This document shows positions 28,102-37,081 of a stretch of DNA of 64,000 nt, piece by piece. The stretch is from assembly GCA_021730285.1 (NCBI GenBank), contig CP082962.1, positions 4,411,501 through 4,475,500 of the forward strand, written 5' to 3'. The notes below the pieces were generated by a model. It was not told where the DNA came from and ran no database searches. It saw nothing but the letters and a program-made list of their open reading frames with translations. Numbering within the stretch: position 1 is the stretch's first letter; every line of letters starts with the position of its first letter. The translations under genes and the position numbers were made by a program. The stretch is from Desulfovibrio sp. JY (GTDB taxonomy: Bacteria > Desulfobacterota > Desulfovibrionia > Desulfovibrionales > Desulfovibrionaceae).

Positions 28102-28137
28102 TCTACGGGTGTAGACCTCTTTTGACGGAATGTCTAC
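28102..28137. promoter_or_regulatory. candidate TetR operator and promoter
   Basis: Three half-sites: TCTAC (28102), GTAGA (28111) and TCTAC (28133). They form GTAGAC-N15-GTCTAC and an overlapping TCTAC-N4-GTAGA palindrome. A -35-like TTGACG (28122-28127) lies inside, with TACATT 17 bp on. It lies in the 396-bp gap between the efflux operon and tetR, as expected for an autoregulated repressor. Confidence 0.45.
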
Positions 28138-28301
28138 GTTCGTATACATTAAAAATCTGCTACGCAACCGGGTACCAACGCACGGGGCCGCACCGCGAGA
28201 ACCGCACACCGCCAAGGCTCTCGGGCGGCAAGACCAGAAGCCCCGCGCACACCACAGCCAGCGGGACGGCCCAGGCCGTTTCCAGGCTGCCGGAAAAAGT
28301 C

Positions 28302-28916
28302 GTGGAAAACACAATAAAGGCCGCACCGAAACAATCGCCCCAACGGCATCGCAACGCCCAGGCCACGCGTCAGGCGATTTTGGACTCGGCGCGCCTGGCC
28401 TTTACGCGTTTCGGCTACGACGGCGTCGGGGTGCGGGAAATCGCCAAGGACGCCGGCGTGACGGCGATGCTCGTCAATCGCTATTTCGGCTCGAAGGAAT
28501 TGCTGTTCCAGGAGGTCGTCGAGGTGACGCTGTCCGGGCCCGGCGTCTTAAGCGAGATCATCAAGCCCGGGGACGATCCCGCGACATTGAGCCGGAATGT
28601 GGCCGCCCGCCTCATCGCCAAATCCGTGCCCGGCCTGACCCCGGACGGCATCCTGATCCTGCTGCGCTCGGCGGCGAACAAGCAGGCGGCGACGATCCTG
28701 CGGGAAAACGCCTTGCGCTACCTCAAACCGGTGGCCGACCAGTTCCAGGGAGCCATGCCCGAGATGCGGACCGCCATGCTGCTGTCGATCATCGCCGGCT
28801 TCCAGCTCATGCGCCAGATCATCGCCCTGCCGGGGCTGGCCGAGGCAAACCCCGACGACCTGACGGCCCAGCTCGAAGCCCTGATCCGCTGCCTTGCCGA
28901 GGCCAGGGAGAAATAG
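28302..28916 (+). CDS. TetR-family transcription regulator
   Basis: 204-aa repressor-type protein. The N-terminal helix-turn-helix is ILDSARLAFTRFGYDGVGVREIAKDAGVT followed by NRYFGSKELLFQEVV (about 22-70). The C-terminal ligand domain resembles the TetR_C type (SVPGLTPDGILILLRSAAN). I used GTG 28302; the frame extends upstream to 28122 but that part is low-complexity and covers the promoter. It is divergent from the AaeB-like operon, which it probably represses. Confidence 0.85.
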   Translation: MENTIKAAPKQSPQRHRNAQATRQAILDSARLAFTRFGYDGVGVREIAKDAGVTAMLVNRYFGSKELLFQEVVEVTLSGPGVLSEIIKPGDDPATLSRNVAARLIAKSVPGLTPDGILILLRSAANKQAATILRENALRYLKPVADQFQGAMPEMRTAMLLSIIAGFQLMRQIIALPGLAEANPDDLTAQLEALIRCLAEAREK

Positions 28917-29070
28917 CCCGGCGCCATCCAGGCCGCCTCCCGATTCCGGCAGAGCGGCCGCTGCGAACGCCTTTTGGGGCGGCTTCGAAAACGAAATAGC
29001 GTCTTCTTCGTGGCCGCCATCCCCAGTGCGCCGTCCGGGAACCGAGACAAGCCTTCGGTCCCAGGCGACG

Positions 29071-30591
29071 CTACGCCATGTCTTTCCCCAAACGCCCTTC
29101 GGACGGAAGCCGACTGCCAACGGAGCCGTCCTGCGCCTCGGCCAGCCGCAAGACCACATCGTAGGCCGCCAGATACAAAAAGGCATAGCGGGAGACGAAG
29201 GACGTCAGGTCGTAGTCCACCAGACCGTGGATGGCCAACTCCGACACCACGGCCGTCAGCGTGGCGAAGAACATGACCAGGGTGAAATCCCTGGAGGCGC
29301 GAAAACCGTCGGGCGGCCGCAACAGCCAGATTTCATAGCGGTCAAACACCGGCCTGCCCCGCCAGATGAAGGTAACGATCCAAAAGGCGAGCAGAAACAG
29401 GCCGAAGATGCCCATGTCGAAGAAAAAGGCCAGATAGAGGTTGTGCACCTCGAAGACCTTGACGTGATAGGTGAATCCGCCCGCGCCAAGTCCGCCCAGA
29501 AGCGTGCCCGGCTCCTCGCCCATGTCGCGAAACCCCGCCTTCCAGATCTTGAAGCGCGTGGACAGGCCGGTGGCGTCGCTATCGCTGCTCGACGAGGCCT
29601 TCTTCTTGCTGAAAAGCAGTTCGCCGGTATAGCCGAAGCCCACCATGAGCCGGTCGATGTACTCGGGCGTGGTCACGAGAATGCCGACCACCAGCACCAC
29701 GACAAAGAGCGTCGTTTTCTTGAGGAACCGCCGCCGGGTCAGGGGATGGACCAGCAAAAAAAGCACCGCCGCGCCGAGAAAGCCGAGCAGCGCCCCGCGA
29801 CTGGCCGGCAGCAGCATGGTGCAGAAAAAATACATCGCGGCCAGGGCCCACACGATGCGGCGCCCCACGGTCCGGGCCAGCACGGCATAGCCGGCGGCCA
29901 GGATGCTGGCCACGGCGAGAAGGCCCGCGCTCTGGTTCCAGGATTCGATACCCCCGGCCCGGATCGTGTAGAAATGCAGTTCCAGGGCCAACTTCGAGGT
30001 GAAGTAGCGGTGCAGGTCATAGCTGTAGGTCGTTGCGGCGATGACGCCCGCCGAGGTCATCAGGGCGCTGGCCATGACCGTCTTGAAAAGAATGTCGGCC
30101 TTGCGCTCGCTATCCACGAGCAGGACCACGCAATAGTACAGGGCGACATTGAGAACGAGCCGGAACACGTTGGCCACGCCCCAGTAGAAATGCGGCGTCC
30201 ACAGCAAGGTCAGGACCTCGACGCAGAAAATGAGCAAGATGACCGGCAGAAACGATGAAGCCACCTTCAGTCGCTGCCTGTGCAGGGCCGCCTGGCCCAG
30301 TATCCCCAGGCAGGTGCAGCCAAGCGGTATGTAGTAGGGATAAAAATGGATCTGTAGGGTGTTGACCACCAGGTAAAAGGCGTTGGCGGTCGCGATGATC
30401 AGGGTGAACACCGTCACCATCAGCCCGAAGACAGGGCTGACCATGGAGGACACACCCAGGGCCAGCACGGCCAGACCGGAAAGGCTGGCCCACCAGGGGA
30501 CCTCCCACAGCACCGCCGCGACAAGCAGCAGCAGCGCCGCAGCCAGCACAATGCACGTCCGTTGGATCGATGTTTGCGGGTATGTTGCCAA
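29071..30591 (-). CDS. Wzy/O-antigen-ligase-family membrane protein
   Basis: About 506 aa with roughly eleven to twelve hydrophobic segments and a long central loop holding the Wzy-C signature region (WNQSAGLLAVASILAAGYAVL...PASRGALLGFLGA, then the periplasmic loop with STRFKIWKAGFRDMGEEPGTLLGGLGAG and VHNLYLAFFFDMG). These proteins polymerise or ligate lipid-linked polysaccharide repeat units at the periplasmic face. The start is uncertain: the frame opens at a TTG (30591) without a clear ribosome binding site. Neighbouring genes suggest exopolysaccharide assembly. Confidence 0.82.
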   Translation of the reverse strand: MATYPQTSIQRTCIVLAAALLLLVAAVLWEVPWWASLSGLAVLALGVSSMVSPVFGLMVTVFTLIIATANAFYLVVNTLQIHFYPYYIPLGCTCLGILGQAALHRQRLKVASSFLPVILLIFCVEVLTLLWTPHFYWGVANVFRLVLNVALYYCVVLLVDSERKADILFKTVMASALMTSAGVIAATTYSYDLHRYFTSKLALELHFYTIRAGGIESWNQSAGLLAVASILAAGYAVLARTVGRRIVWALAAMYFFCTMLLPASRGALLGFLGAAVLFLLVHPLTRRRFLKKTTLFVVVLVVGILVTTPEYIDRLMVGFGYTGELLFSKKKASSSSDSDATGLSTRFKIWKAGFRDMGEEPGTLLGGLGAGGFTYHVKVFEVHNLYLAFFFDMGIFGLFLLAFWIVTFIWRGRPVFDRYEIWLLRPPDGFRASRDFTLVMFFATLTAVVSELAIHGLVDYDLTSFVSRYAFLYLAAYDVVLRLAEAQDGSVGSRLPSEGRLGKDMA

Positions 30592-30611
30592 TATTGTAAT
30601 GCAAAGGGGAT

Positions 30612-30655
30612 GCGAGAGGGGAAACCCTTTAAAAAAGGATTCTCCCCTCCCGCGC
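30612..30655. repeat. class B hairpin repeat
   Basis: TGCGAGAGGGGAAACCCTT, A-rich loop, AAGGATTCTCCCCTCCCGCG, then CTCCCCTTCCTCAC and TTTTT on the plus strand. It resembles the copy at 24189. It lies between two minus-strand genes, and its minus-strand reading lacks a good T run. Confidence 0.7.
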
Positions 30656-30697
30656 GCTCCCCTTCCTCACATTTTTACCGGTGCGGCCATGCCATCA

Positions 30698-32896
30698 CTA
30701 CGGGGTCGTCGCGCCCGGAGCGGTCCCTCCGCAGTCCTGCGGACACACACCCTTGGAACGCTCGAAATCATCACACACGCCGTCGCCGCATTTGCCGGCC
30801 GGCTTGCCGGACAGGCCAGCCCCGCCGCCGGACGCGCTCATGGGGGCAGCGGGCGCATACGAACTTCCCCCGGATGGTTGGCCCGTCGTACTCCCGCAGT
30901 CCTGCGGGCACACGCCATGGGAGCGTTCGAAGTCGTCGCAGATCCCGTCGCCGCACTTGCCGGCCGGCTTGCCGGACAGGCCGGCCCCGCCGCCGGACGC
31001 GCCCATGGGGGCCGCGGGCGCATACGCGCTTCCCCCGGACGGTTGCCCCGTCGTAGTCCCACAATCCTGCGGGCACACGCCATGGGAACGCTCGAAATCA
31101 TCACACACGCCGTCGCCGCATTTGCCGGTCGGCGCGCCGGAAACGCCCGGCCGAGACGACGTGGAAGGGGGCAGCGGCGAGGCTCCGGACGGCGCCAGGG
31201 GAGCGGCGGGCGCGCCTTGGGGCGCGTGTCCCCGGCAGGCGGCCAGCTCCTCGGGGGTCACCGTGCCGTCGCCGTTGGCGTCGCATTCGCGGCCGGTATG
31301 GCAATAGTTGAAATAGGCCAGGTCGATCAGGCCGCAGCCCTCAGGCCGGGACTGTCCGGCGTCGCAGCGATTTTGCCGGCGCAGTTCGCGGATCGGGTCG
31401 CAGGGGCCAGCCCCGGGCGCGGGTTTGTAGGCCGCGATGGCCCGCTCGGCCGCCTTGGCCTCGTTCGAAAACCAGGTGGGCAGCCAGTGATCGCTTGTGT
31501 CCGGGTCAAGCAGGTCCACGGCGTAACCCATGATGCCGCCCAGGCTTTTGACGCCATAGCCCAGGGCGGTGATGTAGTTGATTTGCTCGGGAGTCTCCCA
31601 GCGGCCGTTTACCGGCGTGCGCTGGGGACTGTTTTCCGCCGCCACCAGGGCCAGCTTGCCCTGCCGGACGATGCCCTCCACGGAATGGAGAATGGTGTAG
31701 AACTGGTTGACCTCGTGAAAAAGCGGCCTTCCGAAGAGCGGATGCGGGTTGAAAAAGATGCCGTCGATGTCCGGCTGTTGCCGGGCGCTGGCCCGGGCCC
31801 GGGCATTGAAAAGGAGCACATGGCGCGCATCGAGCTTTTTGATCAGCCCGGCGTAATAGGCCGTGTCCGATTCCCTTGCCTGGACGCGGAAGGCGTAGAA
31901 ATCCATTCCCTTGGCCGTCAGCACCGTGGCCGGATCGATGCCGCGATCGATGGCCGGGTCCGGAAAAGGCGCCCGGGAAAAGGCGGCCGGGTCGCGCACA
32001 AGCTCTTGCGGAGGCGGCGTGCGGAACTTGGCCAGGGACACGCCGGGATCGTTCCAGGCCCGGCGCAGGGCCGCGTCGGAGCCGTATTTGCGCCGCAACC
32101 AGTCCCGGAAACGGGTAGTGAAATCCGACGAATAATCGGTGAACATCATGGGCTTGCGGCCAAGGCCACGGCCGCCGCCGGGCGCGTCCACAACGATGTA
32201 GTTGGGACCGTAGGCATCCTCGCCGGTGGGTCCCAGGCCAAAGGCCCAGCCGACAAGGGCCGGATGCGTCCGGTAGCGCGCGACCAGGGCCGAAAGAAAC
32301 GGCGTGTAATCGCGGCGCACGGCCAGACTGCCCATGCTGGGGTTGCCATAGGCCGTGCCATAGGCGTCGGTCTCGCACAGGGCGCAGCGGGAATGCTCCT
32401 GATAGCCCGCGTTGGCGGGAAATCCCTGTTCGGCCAGCCACCACCCGGGCAGAAAGTGGTTGAGGGAGGTCTTGACCACCACCCCGACCCCGCGCGACCG
32501 GGCGTAGTCCATGAAGGCATCGAAGGGAGCGAAATCGTAGACCTTGGCGGGATTGGCCGGACGCCTGGCCGCGCCGTCCACATCGCCCCACCAGATGCTC
32601 GCCATGACCACCCGCACCCCTTGGGCAACGGCCGTATCGACCACGCGCCGCATGGCCGCGACCCAGCGGGGGTCCCGGTAATCCGGCTGGTTGGGTATCG
32701 GACGCCCCTTGGAGGGATAGTAGTAGACCTCGTAAAATCCCGTGGCGGGAGCCTCCCGGCCGTCCACGACAAGCCGGGGCAGGCCGTTTACGATACGCAC
32801 GGCGCTGTCCGCCGCCAGACTCTCGCCGGGCGCGCCAGGCCCCAGGCAGGACAACGCCGCCACGGCCAACAGGATATGAAAAAGCTTCGTGCGCAT
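30698..32896 (-). CDS. secreted GH42-like protein with EF-hand and cysteine modules
   Basis: 732-aa exported protein. The signal peptide MRTKLFHILLAVAALSC ends near residue 30. The region about 35-500 looks like a TIM-barrel glycoside hydrolase of the GH42 type (GFYEVYYYPS, VVMASIWWGD, GWAFGLGPTGEDAYGP with a candidate acid Glu, LVAAENSPQ). Then comes an EF-hand loop DANGDGTVTPEEL (about 539-551), and from 591 two 55-residue repeats plus a partial third, each with CGDGVCDDFERSHGVCPQDC, joined by Gly/Ser/Pro/Ala linkers. GGAGG precedes ATG 32896. Likely role: trimming or binding of extracellular polysaccharide; hydrolase activity is unproven. Confidence 0.75.
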   Translation of the reverse strand: MRTKLFHILLAVAALSCLGPGAPGESLAADSAVRIVNGLPRLVVDGREAPATGFYEVYYYPSKGRPIPNQPDYRDPRWVAAMRRVVDTAVAQGVRVVMASIWWGDVDGAARRPANPAKVYDFAPFDAFMDYARSRGVGVVVKTSLNHFLPGWWLAEQGFPANAGYQEHSRCALCETDAYGTAYGNPSMGSLAVRRDYTPFLSALVARYRTHPALVGWAFGLGPTGEDAYGPNYIVVDAPGGGRGLGRKPMMFTDYSSDFTTRFRDWLRRKYGSDAALRRAWNDPGVSLAKFRTPPPQELVRDPAAFSRAPFPDPAIDRGIDPATVLTAKGMDFYAFRVQARESDTAYYAGLIKKLDARHVLLFNARARASARQQPDIDGIFFNPHPLFGRPLFHEVNQFYTILHSVEGIVRQGKLALVAAENSPQRTPVNGRWETPEQINYITALGYGVKSLGGIMGYAVDLLDPDTSDHWLPTWFSNEAKAAERAIAAYKPAPGAGPCDPIRELRRQNRCDAGQSRPEGCGLIDLAYFNYCHTGRECDANGDGTVTPEELAACRGHAPQGAPAAPLAPSGASPLPPSTSSRPGVSGAPTGKCGDGVCDDFERSHGVCPQDCGTTTGQPSGGSAYAPAAPMGASGGGAGLSGKPAGKCGDGICDDFERSHGVCPQDCGSTTGQPSGGSSYAPAAPMSASGGGAGLSGKPAGKCGDGVCDDFERSKGVCPQDCGGTAPGATTP
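30729..31135 (-). repeat. 165-bp tandem coding repeats
   Basis: Copies start at 30729, 30894 and 31059 (period 165 bp, 55 codons). The first two are full length and nearly identical; the third keeps only the cysteine module. They encode the C-terminal cysteine domains of the secreted protein. Confidence 0.9.
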
Positions 32897-33022
32897 CACG
32901 CTCCTCCGAACCGGCCCCATGGACGGTTCCCGACTGGCGTCATGTCCTCGAACGCCATCCCGGGAGATTGCGAGGACAACACGTTCGTGTCTTGCAAGGG
33001 GCGCGGCCCCTGATACGGCTCT

Positions 33023-34477
33023 CTAGCCCACGGCAACGGCGAGCTGCCGTTCCAGAGGGGCCGAGGTCGAAAAATCCAGCGAGCCCGGAAAGCCGCTCGA
33101 AACGAGTTCCCGCCCCGCCGTCAGGTCCTTGCCCAGAAAGCCGGTAAAATCGTAGCCGTACCACACGGCCCGAAACACGTTGTTGGCCCTGCCCTGCCCG
33201 TCGCCCGGGACCGCCTGCCCCTGGCCGAGCAGGCCTCTGTCGGTGTCGGGGTTGACGTATTTCCAGACCACGTTGCCGGCCGTATCCACCTCTTCGAAGG
33301 TGCCGGATGCGCCGAGGGTGACAAGCGTATTGCCGCTCGGCAGGCGCTGGGCTCCGGAAACGTAGGCGGAATAGAACTCCGGATCGTCGTATTGGGGATA
33401 GGTCCAGACGATTTCCGGGTCGGCAAAGGAGCCGTCCGCCTTCTTCAGGTAATTCCCCTCCTCGTCCACGGGCAGGCGCAGCTCGAGCACGTGGGAATAT
33501 TCGCCGTCCGGGTTCTGCCAGCCATTGTCGAACACCAGGATGTCGCCGGCCCCGGGCAGGCCCTCGGCGATCCACTGGGCGTCGTGCTGGCCGTGGAAAA
33601 GCTGGTCCGAGGCGTCGCCGGCACCGGCGGCCTGGGGATTGCCGAAACGGTAGAGCAGGTCGCCGCCGTGGCCGGAATTCCCGCCGCTATGCCCGGCGGC
33701 TTCGGCCGTGGTGGTGCTGTGGTCGATGACCCAGACCTCGTTTAAGGTGTGCACGCTGATGAGGATCCGGTCGGTTTGCGCATCGTAGTCCACGGCGTTG
33801 ACGTGGGTCCAGTCCGGGTCGGCCTCGCCGGTGCCCTTGACCGGCGTGCCGGTGTAATTGATGTCTATGCGCTCGGGATGGTCCGCGACCACGCCGTAGT
33901 TGGGCAGGCCGGGATTGATGTCCTGGATGAGGTGGTCGAAGGCATGCCATTCCCACACCTTCACGCCGGAGGTGGGGCCCGTCTTCTGGATCTCCGCGAT
34001 GCTGTCGACGAGCAGCCCGCCCGAGGAGAGCGTCGCCGGGTCGCGCCCGGCGGCCATGGCCTCGGCGCTCGATTTGTGCTTCCAGGAAACGATCAGGATG
34101 TTGCCGCCCGGCATGACGCAGACGTCATGATGCTGGCTGTAGTCGTCGCCGATGTATTCGTAGCTCCAGACGAGATTGCCGGCCCAGTCGTACTCCTCGA
34201 TCATGCCTCCCGAAGAGGCGTGGAGCGACAGGCTGTATTGGTTGAGATAGGCGATGCCGGTGCGCAACAGGTCGCCGTTGGCCAAGAGATAGGCCGGCCC
34301 GGCCGAGGTATAGTCGCTGGTCCAGGAATTGACGACCCGTCCCTGGTTGTCGAGCAGATACGTGCCATAGCCGAGCATGGTGTCATACAGGGTCAGCCCG
34401 GCGTCGGAAAAGGCGCTGTTCGTGAAGAGCCCGACAGTCTGGGCACCCACGTTCACGTTGGTTTTCGTATCAGGCAT
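33023..34477 (-). CDS. arylsulfotransferase-like beta-propeller protein
   Basis: 484-aa protein of the ASST type. Repeated blade motifs are visible: YLLDNQGRVVNSW, IEEYDWAGNLVWSYEY, DTAGNVVWKYVNP; conserved His-containing strands are DYSQHHDVCVMPGGNILI, DWTHVNAVDYD and FHGQHDAQWI. ASST enzymes move sulfate between phenolic compounds through a catalytic His. No N-terminal signal peptide is visible (MPDTKTNVNVGAQTVGLF), unusual for a family that is often periplasmic. It lies between the secreted hydrolase-like gene and the divergent Wzz-like gene. Sulfation of an exopolymer is only a guess. Confidence 0.72.
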   Translation of the reverse strand: MPDTKTNVNVGAQTVGLFTNSAFSDAGLTLYDTMLGYGTYLLDNQGRVVNSWTSDYTSAGPAYLLANGDLLRTGIAYLNQYSLSLHASSGGMIEEYDWAGNLVWSYEYIGDDYSQHHDVCVMPGGNILIVSWKHKSSAEAMAAGRDPATLSSGGLLVDSIAEIQKTGPTSGVKVWEWHAFDHLIQDINPGLPNYGVVADHPERIDINYTGTPVKGTGEADPDWTHVNAVDYDAQTDRILISVHTLNEVWVIDHSTTTAEAAGHSGGNSGHGGDLLYRFGNPQAAGAGDASDQLFHGQHDAQWIAEGLPGAGDILVFDNGWQNPDGEYSHVLELRLPVDEEGNYLKKADGSFADPEIVWTYPQYDDPEFYSAYVSGAQRLPSGNTLVTLGASGTFEEVDTAGNVVWKYVNPDTDRGLLGQGQAVPGDGQGRANNVFRAVWYGYDFTGFLGKDLTAGRELVSSGFPGSLDFSTSAPLERQLAVAVG

Positions 34478-34478
34478 G

Positions 34479-34502
34479 CTCGTTTTTTAAAGCCAAAACG
34501 AG
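34479..34502. promoter_or_regulatory. 8-bp inverted repeat before the ASST-like gene
   Basis: CTCGTTTT-N8-AAAACGAG directly upstream of the start codon, in the divergent gap 34478-34694. Possible operator or leader hairpin; function unknown. Confidence 0.35.
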
Positions 34503-34694
34503 GTCGTGTCACGGGAAAACTGGCTTGACCGGGATCGCCTGACAACGCGGGGACAGGCACCGTCGGCACGTCCCCCGCCGGAGCCTCGCCTTGCCTAACC
34601 CGCTCGAATTCCCTAAAGACGCGTTATGCGCATCGGCCCGAGACGGACATGCCCGCCAGCAAACGCCCGACGCGGCATCCCGGCGGGCTGACCC

Positions 34695-36893
34695 ATGGAA
34701 CTGCGCCACTTTCTGCGCCTGCTCTGGCGACGTCGGCGGCCGATGTTTTGGGCCTTCGCGCCCGTCTTCCTCACCCTGGCCATCCTCGCCCTGCTCGCCG
34801 AACCCCAATACGTCGCCACGGCCAAGGTCTTCCTCGGCCATTCCCCCAACAAGGCCAGCCTGCTGGCCCAGTTGACCCTGAGTTCGACGACGCAAAACGC
34901 CGCCTCCCTCACCGCCACCGAGCGCGACAGCTACGAAACGTTGGCCAATACCGCGCTGGTGTTGCGGCCGCTGATCGACGAAGAGCACCTGACCCGCAAG
35001 CGCAAGTCCTTACAGGTTCTCGAACTCGTGCCCTTCGTGCGCGGGTTCATCGACCGCTTCTGGCCCCGGCTCGGCCGGCGCGACCTGACCTATGAGGAAC
35101 TGGCCAACAAGTCGCTCGTCCACATGCTCTTCCCCCGGCCCTACGTCGCGGCGGCCATGGTGGAGGATGCCGACATCCTGGAATTTACCGCCTCGGCCGG
35201 GTCCATGGAGCGCTCCATCGCCCTGGCCAACGCCGCCGCCCGGTCATTCATGGCCCGCGAAAACGCCATGCGCCAGGAAGAATGCCGCGCCCTGGCCCAG
35301 GCGGCGGCAAACGCCCTGCCCCGGGCCCGGGCCGAGTACGCGAAACGCCTGGCCGCGGAAAGCGCGATACGCCGCCAGGAAAAGGCCGTGGACCTGTCCC
35401 AGGAAGCCAAACAGATCGTCACCCGCTCCTTCCTCCTGACCGGCGACCGCGACGCCAACCGCCTCGCCCTGCTCAAGGCCCGGGCCATGGCGGAGAGTGC
35501 GGCCGCGCAGCTGGCCGGCCAGCCGCAGCTTAAAAAGGCCACGACCGTCAGCCAGCGCTCGGAGACCGTCGACAGCATCAAGACGACCCTGCGCGACCTG
35601 TACCTGGACAGGGCCTCGGCCCTGACGCGGCTGACCGCCGCCCATCCCGCCGTCAAGGAGATCGAGGCCAAGATCGCCGAAGCCAAGCGCCGGCTCAAAA
35701 ACGAGGCGTTGCGGGTTTTCGGCTCCGAAACCGCGTCCCAGAGCCAGACATCCCGCTTTCTGCACGAGCGTCTGGCCGCATACACGGCCGAACTCGCCGG
35801 TTGCGAGTCCCAGGACGCGGCCTATGCCACGCTCCTGGCCGAACTGGACAAAACCGTCCGGGCCTATCCCGGCCGTGCGGCCGCCGTGGCCCTGGCCGGC
35901 AGCCAGGTCAAGGCGGCCCAGACCTTTCTGTCGAACCTCAGCCAGTTGCACGCGGCGGCCGTCCTCGGCCAGCACCTGAACCTGTCCCTGGCCCGCATGG
36001 CCGAACCGGCCGCCATGCCGGACAAGATCGACGAGCACATACGGCCGAGGCTGTCGTTCATGCTGGCCCTGGGCCTTGCCCTGGGCGTGTTTCTGGCCCT
36101 GGCCACGGCGCTTGTGGCCGAGTACGTCGATGCGGCCGTGACGCGTCCGAAGTCCCTGGTCATGGCCGAATGCTTCGGCCTCCCCGCCATGCCCCGGGGC
36201 GACCGTGGGCTTCGGACCCAGGCATTTCGCCGCCTGCGCGAGGCCCTTTTTCCCGGGAAAGGCACCGACCCGCGTTGCCTCCTGGTCACCGCGCCGGCCC
36301 AGACGGACGGCGAATCGTCCCTGGAACTGGCCCTGGGGCTGGCCACGGCCCTGGCCCGAAGCGGCCGGCGGACCGTGCTGGCGGATACCCGCCTGGGCAA
36401 CGACGCCTCGGGACGGCTGGCCGGCGTCGGCCCGGGGCCGGGACTGGCCGGCGCGCTGGCCGGGGAAACGTCTATCGAGGAAGCCCTCGTGCCCCAGGCC
36501 CAAAAGGACCTGTTCGTGCTGCCGTCCGGCAGGCCGCCGTCCTCCCCCCAAGACGCCGACCGTCTCTTCGATGGCCCGCGACTGGACACGGCGCTTTCCC
36601 GGCTGGCCGAAACCTTCGAGGCCGTGGTCCTTTGCGCCGCGCCTGTGGCGGGCTCGGGCGACGCCTTGCGTCTGGCCCGGTCGGCCGACGCCGTGCTTCT
36701 GGTCGTCACCCGGGGCCGGACGCCGCGCTGCGCCCTGGCCGATGCCGTCGCCCGGATGCAGGCCGCCTCGGCCAGGACGCCCCGGATCGTCTTTTTCGAC
36801 GCGCAACAGGACGCGCCCACGATCCGCCAGGGATGGAAGGCGCTTCGAAACCGCTTTTTTCAAAAGTGGCTGCGGGAGGGGAAAACCATATAA
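34695..36893 (+). CDS. Wzz/BY-kinase-type polysaccharide co-polymerase with degenerate kinase domain
   Basis: 732-aa protein. TM1 lies at about 16-35 and TM2 at about 453-478, with a long periplasmic coiled-coil region between them (Ala/Glu/Lys-rich helices), as in Wzz-type chain-length regulators. The cytosolic part from about 510 aligns with bacterial tyrosine kinases, but Walker A reads TAPAQTDGESS (Glu540 where the essential Lys should be), Walker A' reads VLADTRLG, and the Walker B position reads VVLCAAPV without Asp. There is no C-terminal tyrosine cluster. It is probably a structural regulator without kinase activity. Confidence 0.82.
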   Translation: MELRHFLRLLWRRRRPMFWAFAPVFLTLAILALLAEPQYVATAKVFLGHSPNKASLLAQLTLSSTTQNAASLTATERDSYETLANTALVLRPLIDEEHLTRKRKSLQVLELVPFVRGFIDRFWPRLGRRDLTYEELANKSLVHMLFPRPYVAAAMVEDADILEFTASAGSMERSIALANAAARSFMARENAMRQEECRALAQAAANALPRARAEYAKRLAAESAIRRQEKAVDLSQEAKQIVTRSFLLTGDRDANRLALLKARAMAESAAAQLAGQPQLKKATTVSQRSETVDSIKTTLRDLYLDRASALTRLTAAHPAVKEIEAKIAEAKRRLKNEALRVFGSETASQSQTSRFLHERLAAYTAELAGCESQDAAYATLLAELDKTVRAYPGRAAAVALAGSQVKAAQTFLSNLSQLHAAAVLGQHLNLSLARMAEPAAMPDKIDEHIRPRLSFMLALGLALGVFLALATALVAEYVDAAVTRPKSLVMAECFGLPAMPRGDRGLRTQAFRRLREALFPGKGTDPRCLLVTAPAQTDGESSLELALGLATALARSGRRTVLADTRLGNDASGRLAGVGPGPGLAGALAGETSIEEALVPQAQKDLFVLPSGRPPSSPQDADRLFDGPRLDTALSRLAETFEAVVLCAAPVAGSGDALRLARSADAVLLVVTRGRTPRCALADAVARMQAASARTPRIVFFDAQQDAPTIRQGWKALRNRFFQKWLREGKTI

Positions 36894-37081
36894 GCCCCGT
36901 CACATGGACAACTTCCTTGCCGGTATGGTATTTCCCGTATCCTCCCCCCTGGTTGCTTCTCCTTGGAGGATGCAAGGATGGATGGCGCTCCCGGCGCCTT
37001 CCGTCGCCCGGAAGCGATGGGCATGCGGAGAGACCATAAATGCGCCCAAATCCTGGGCTCGGGCCGTAATGAGGATTACCC

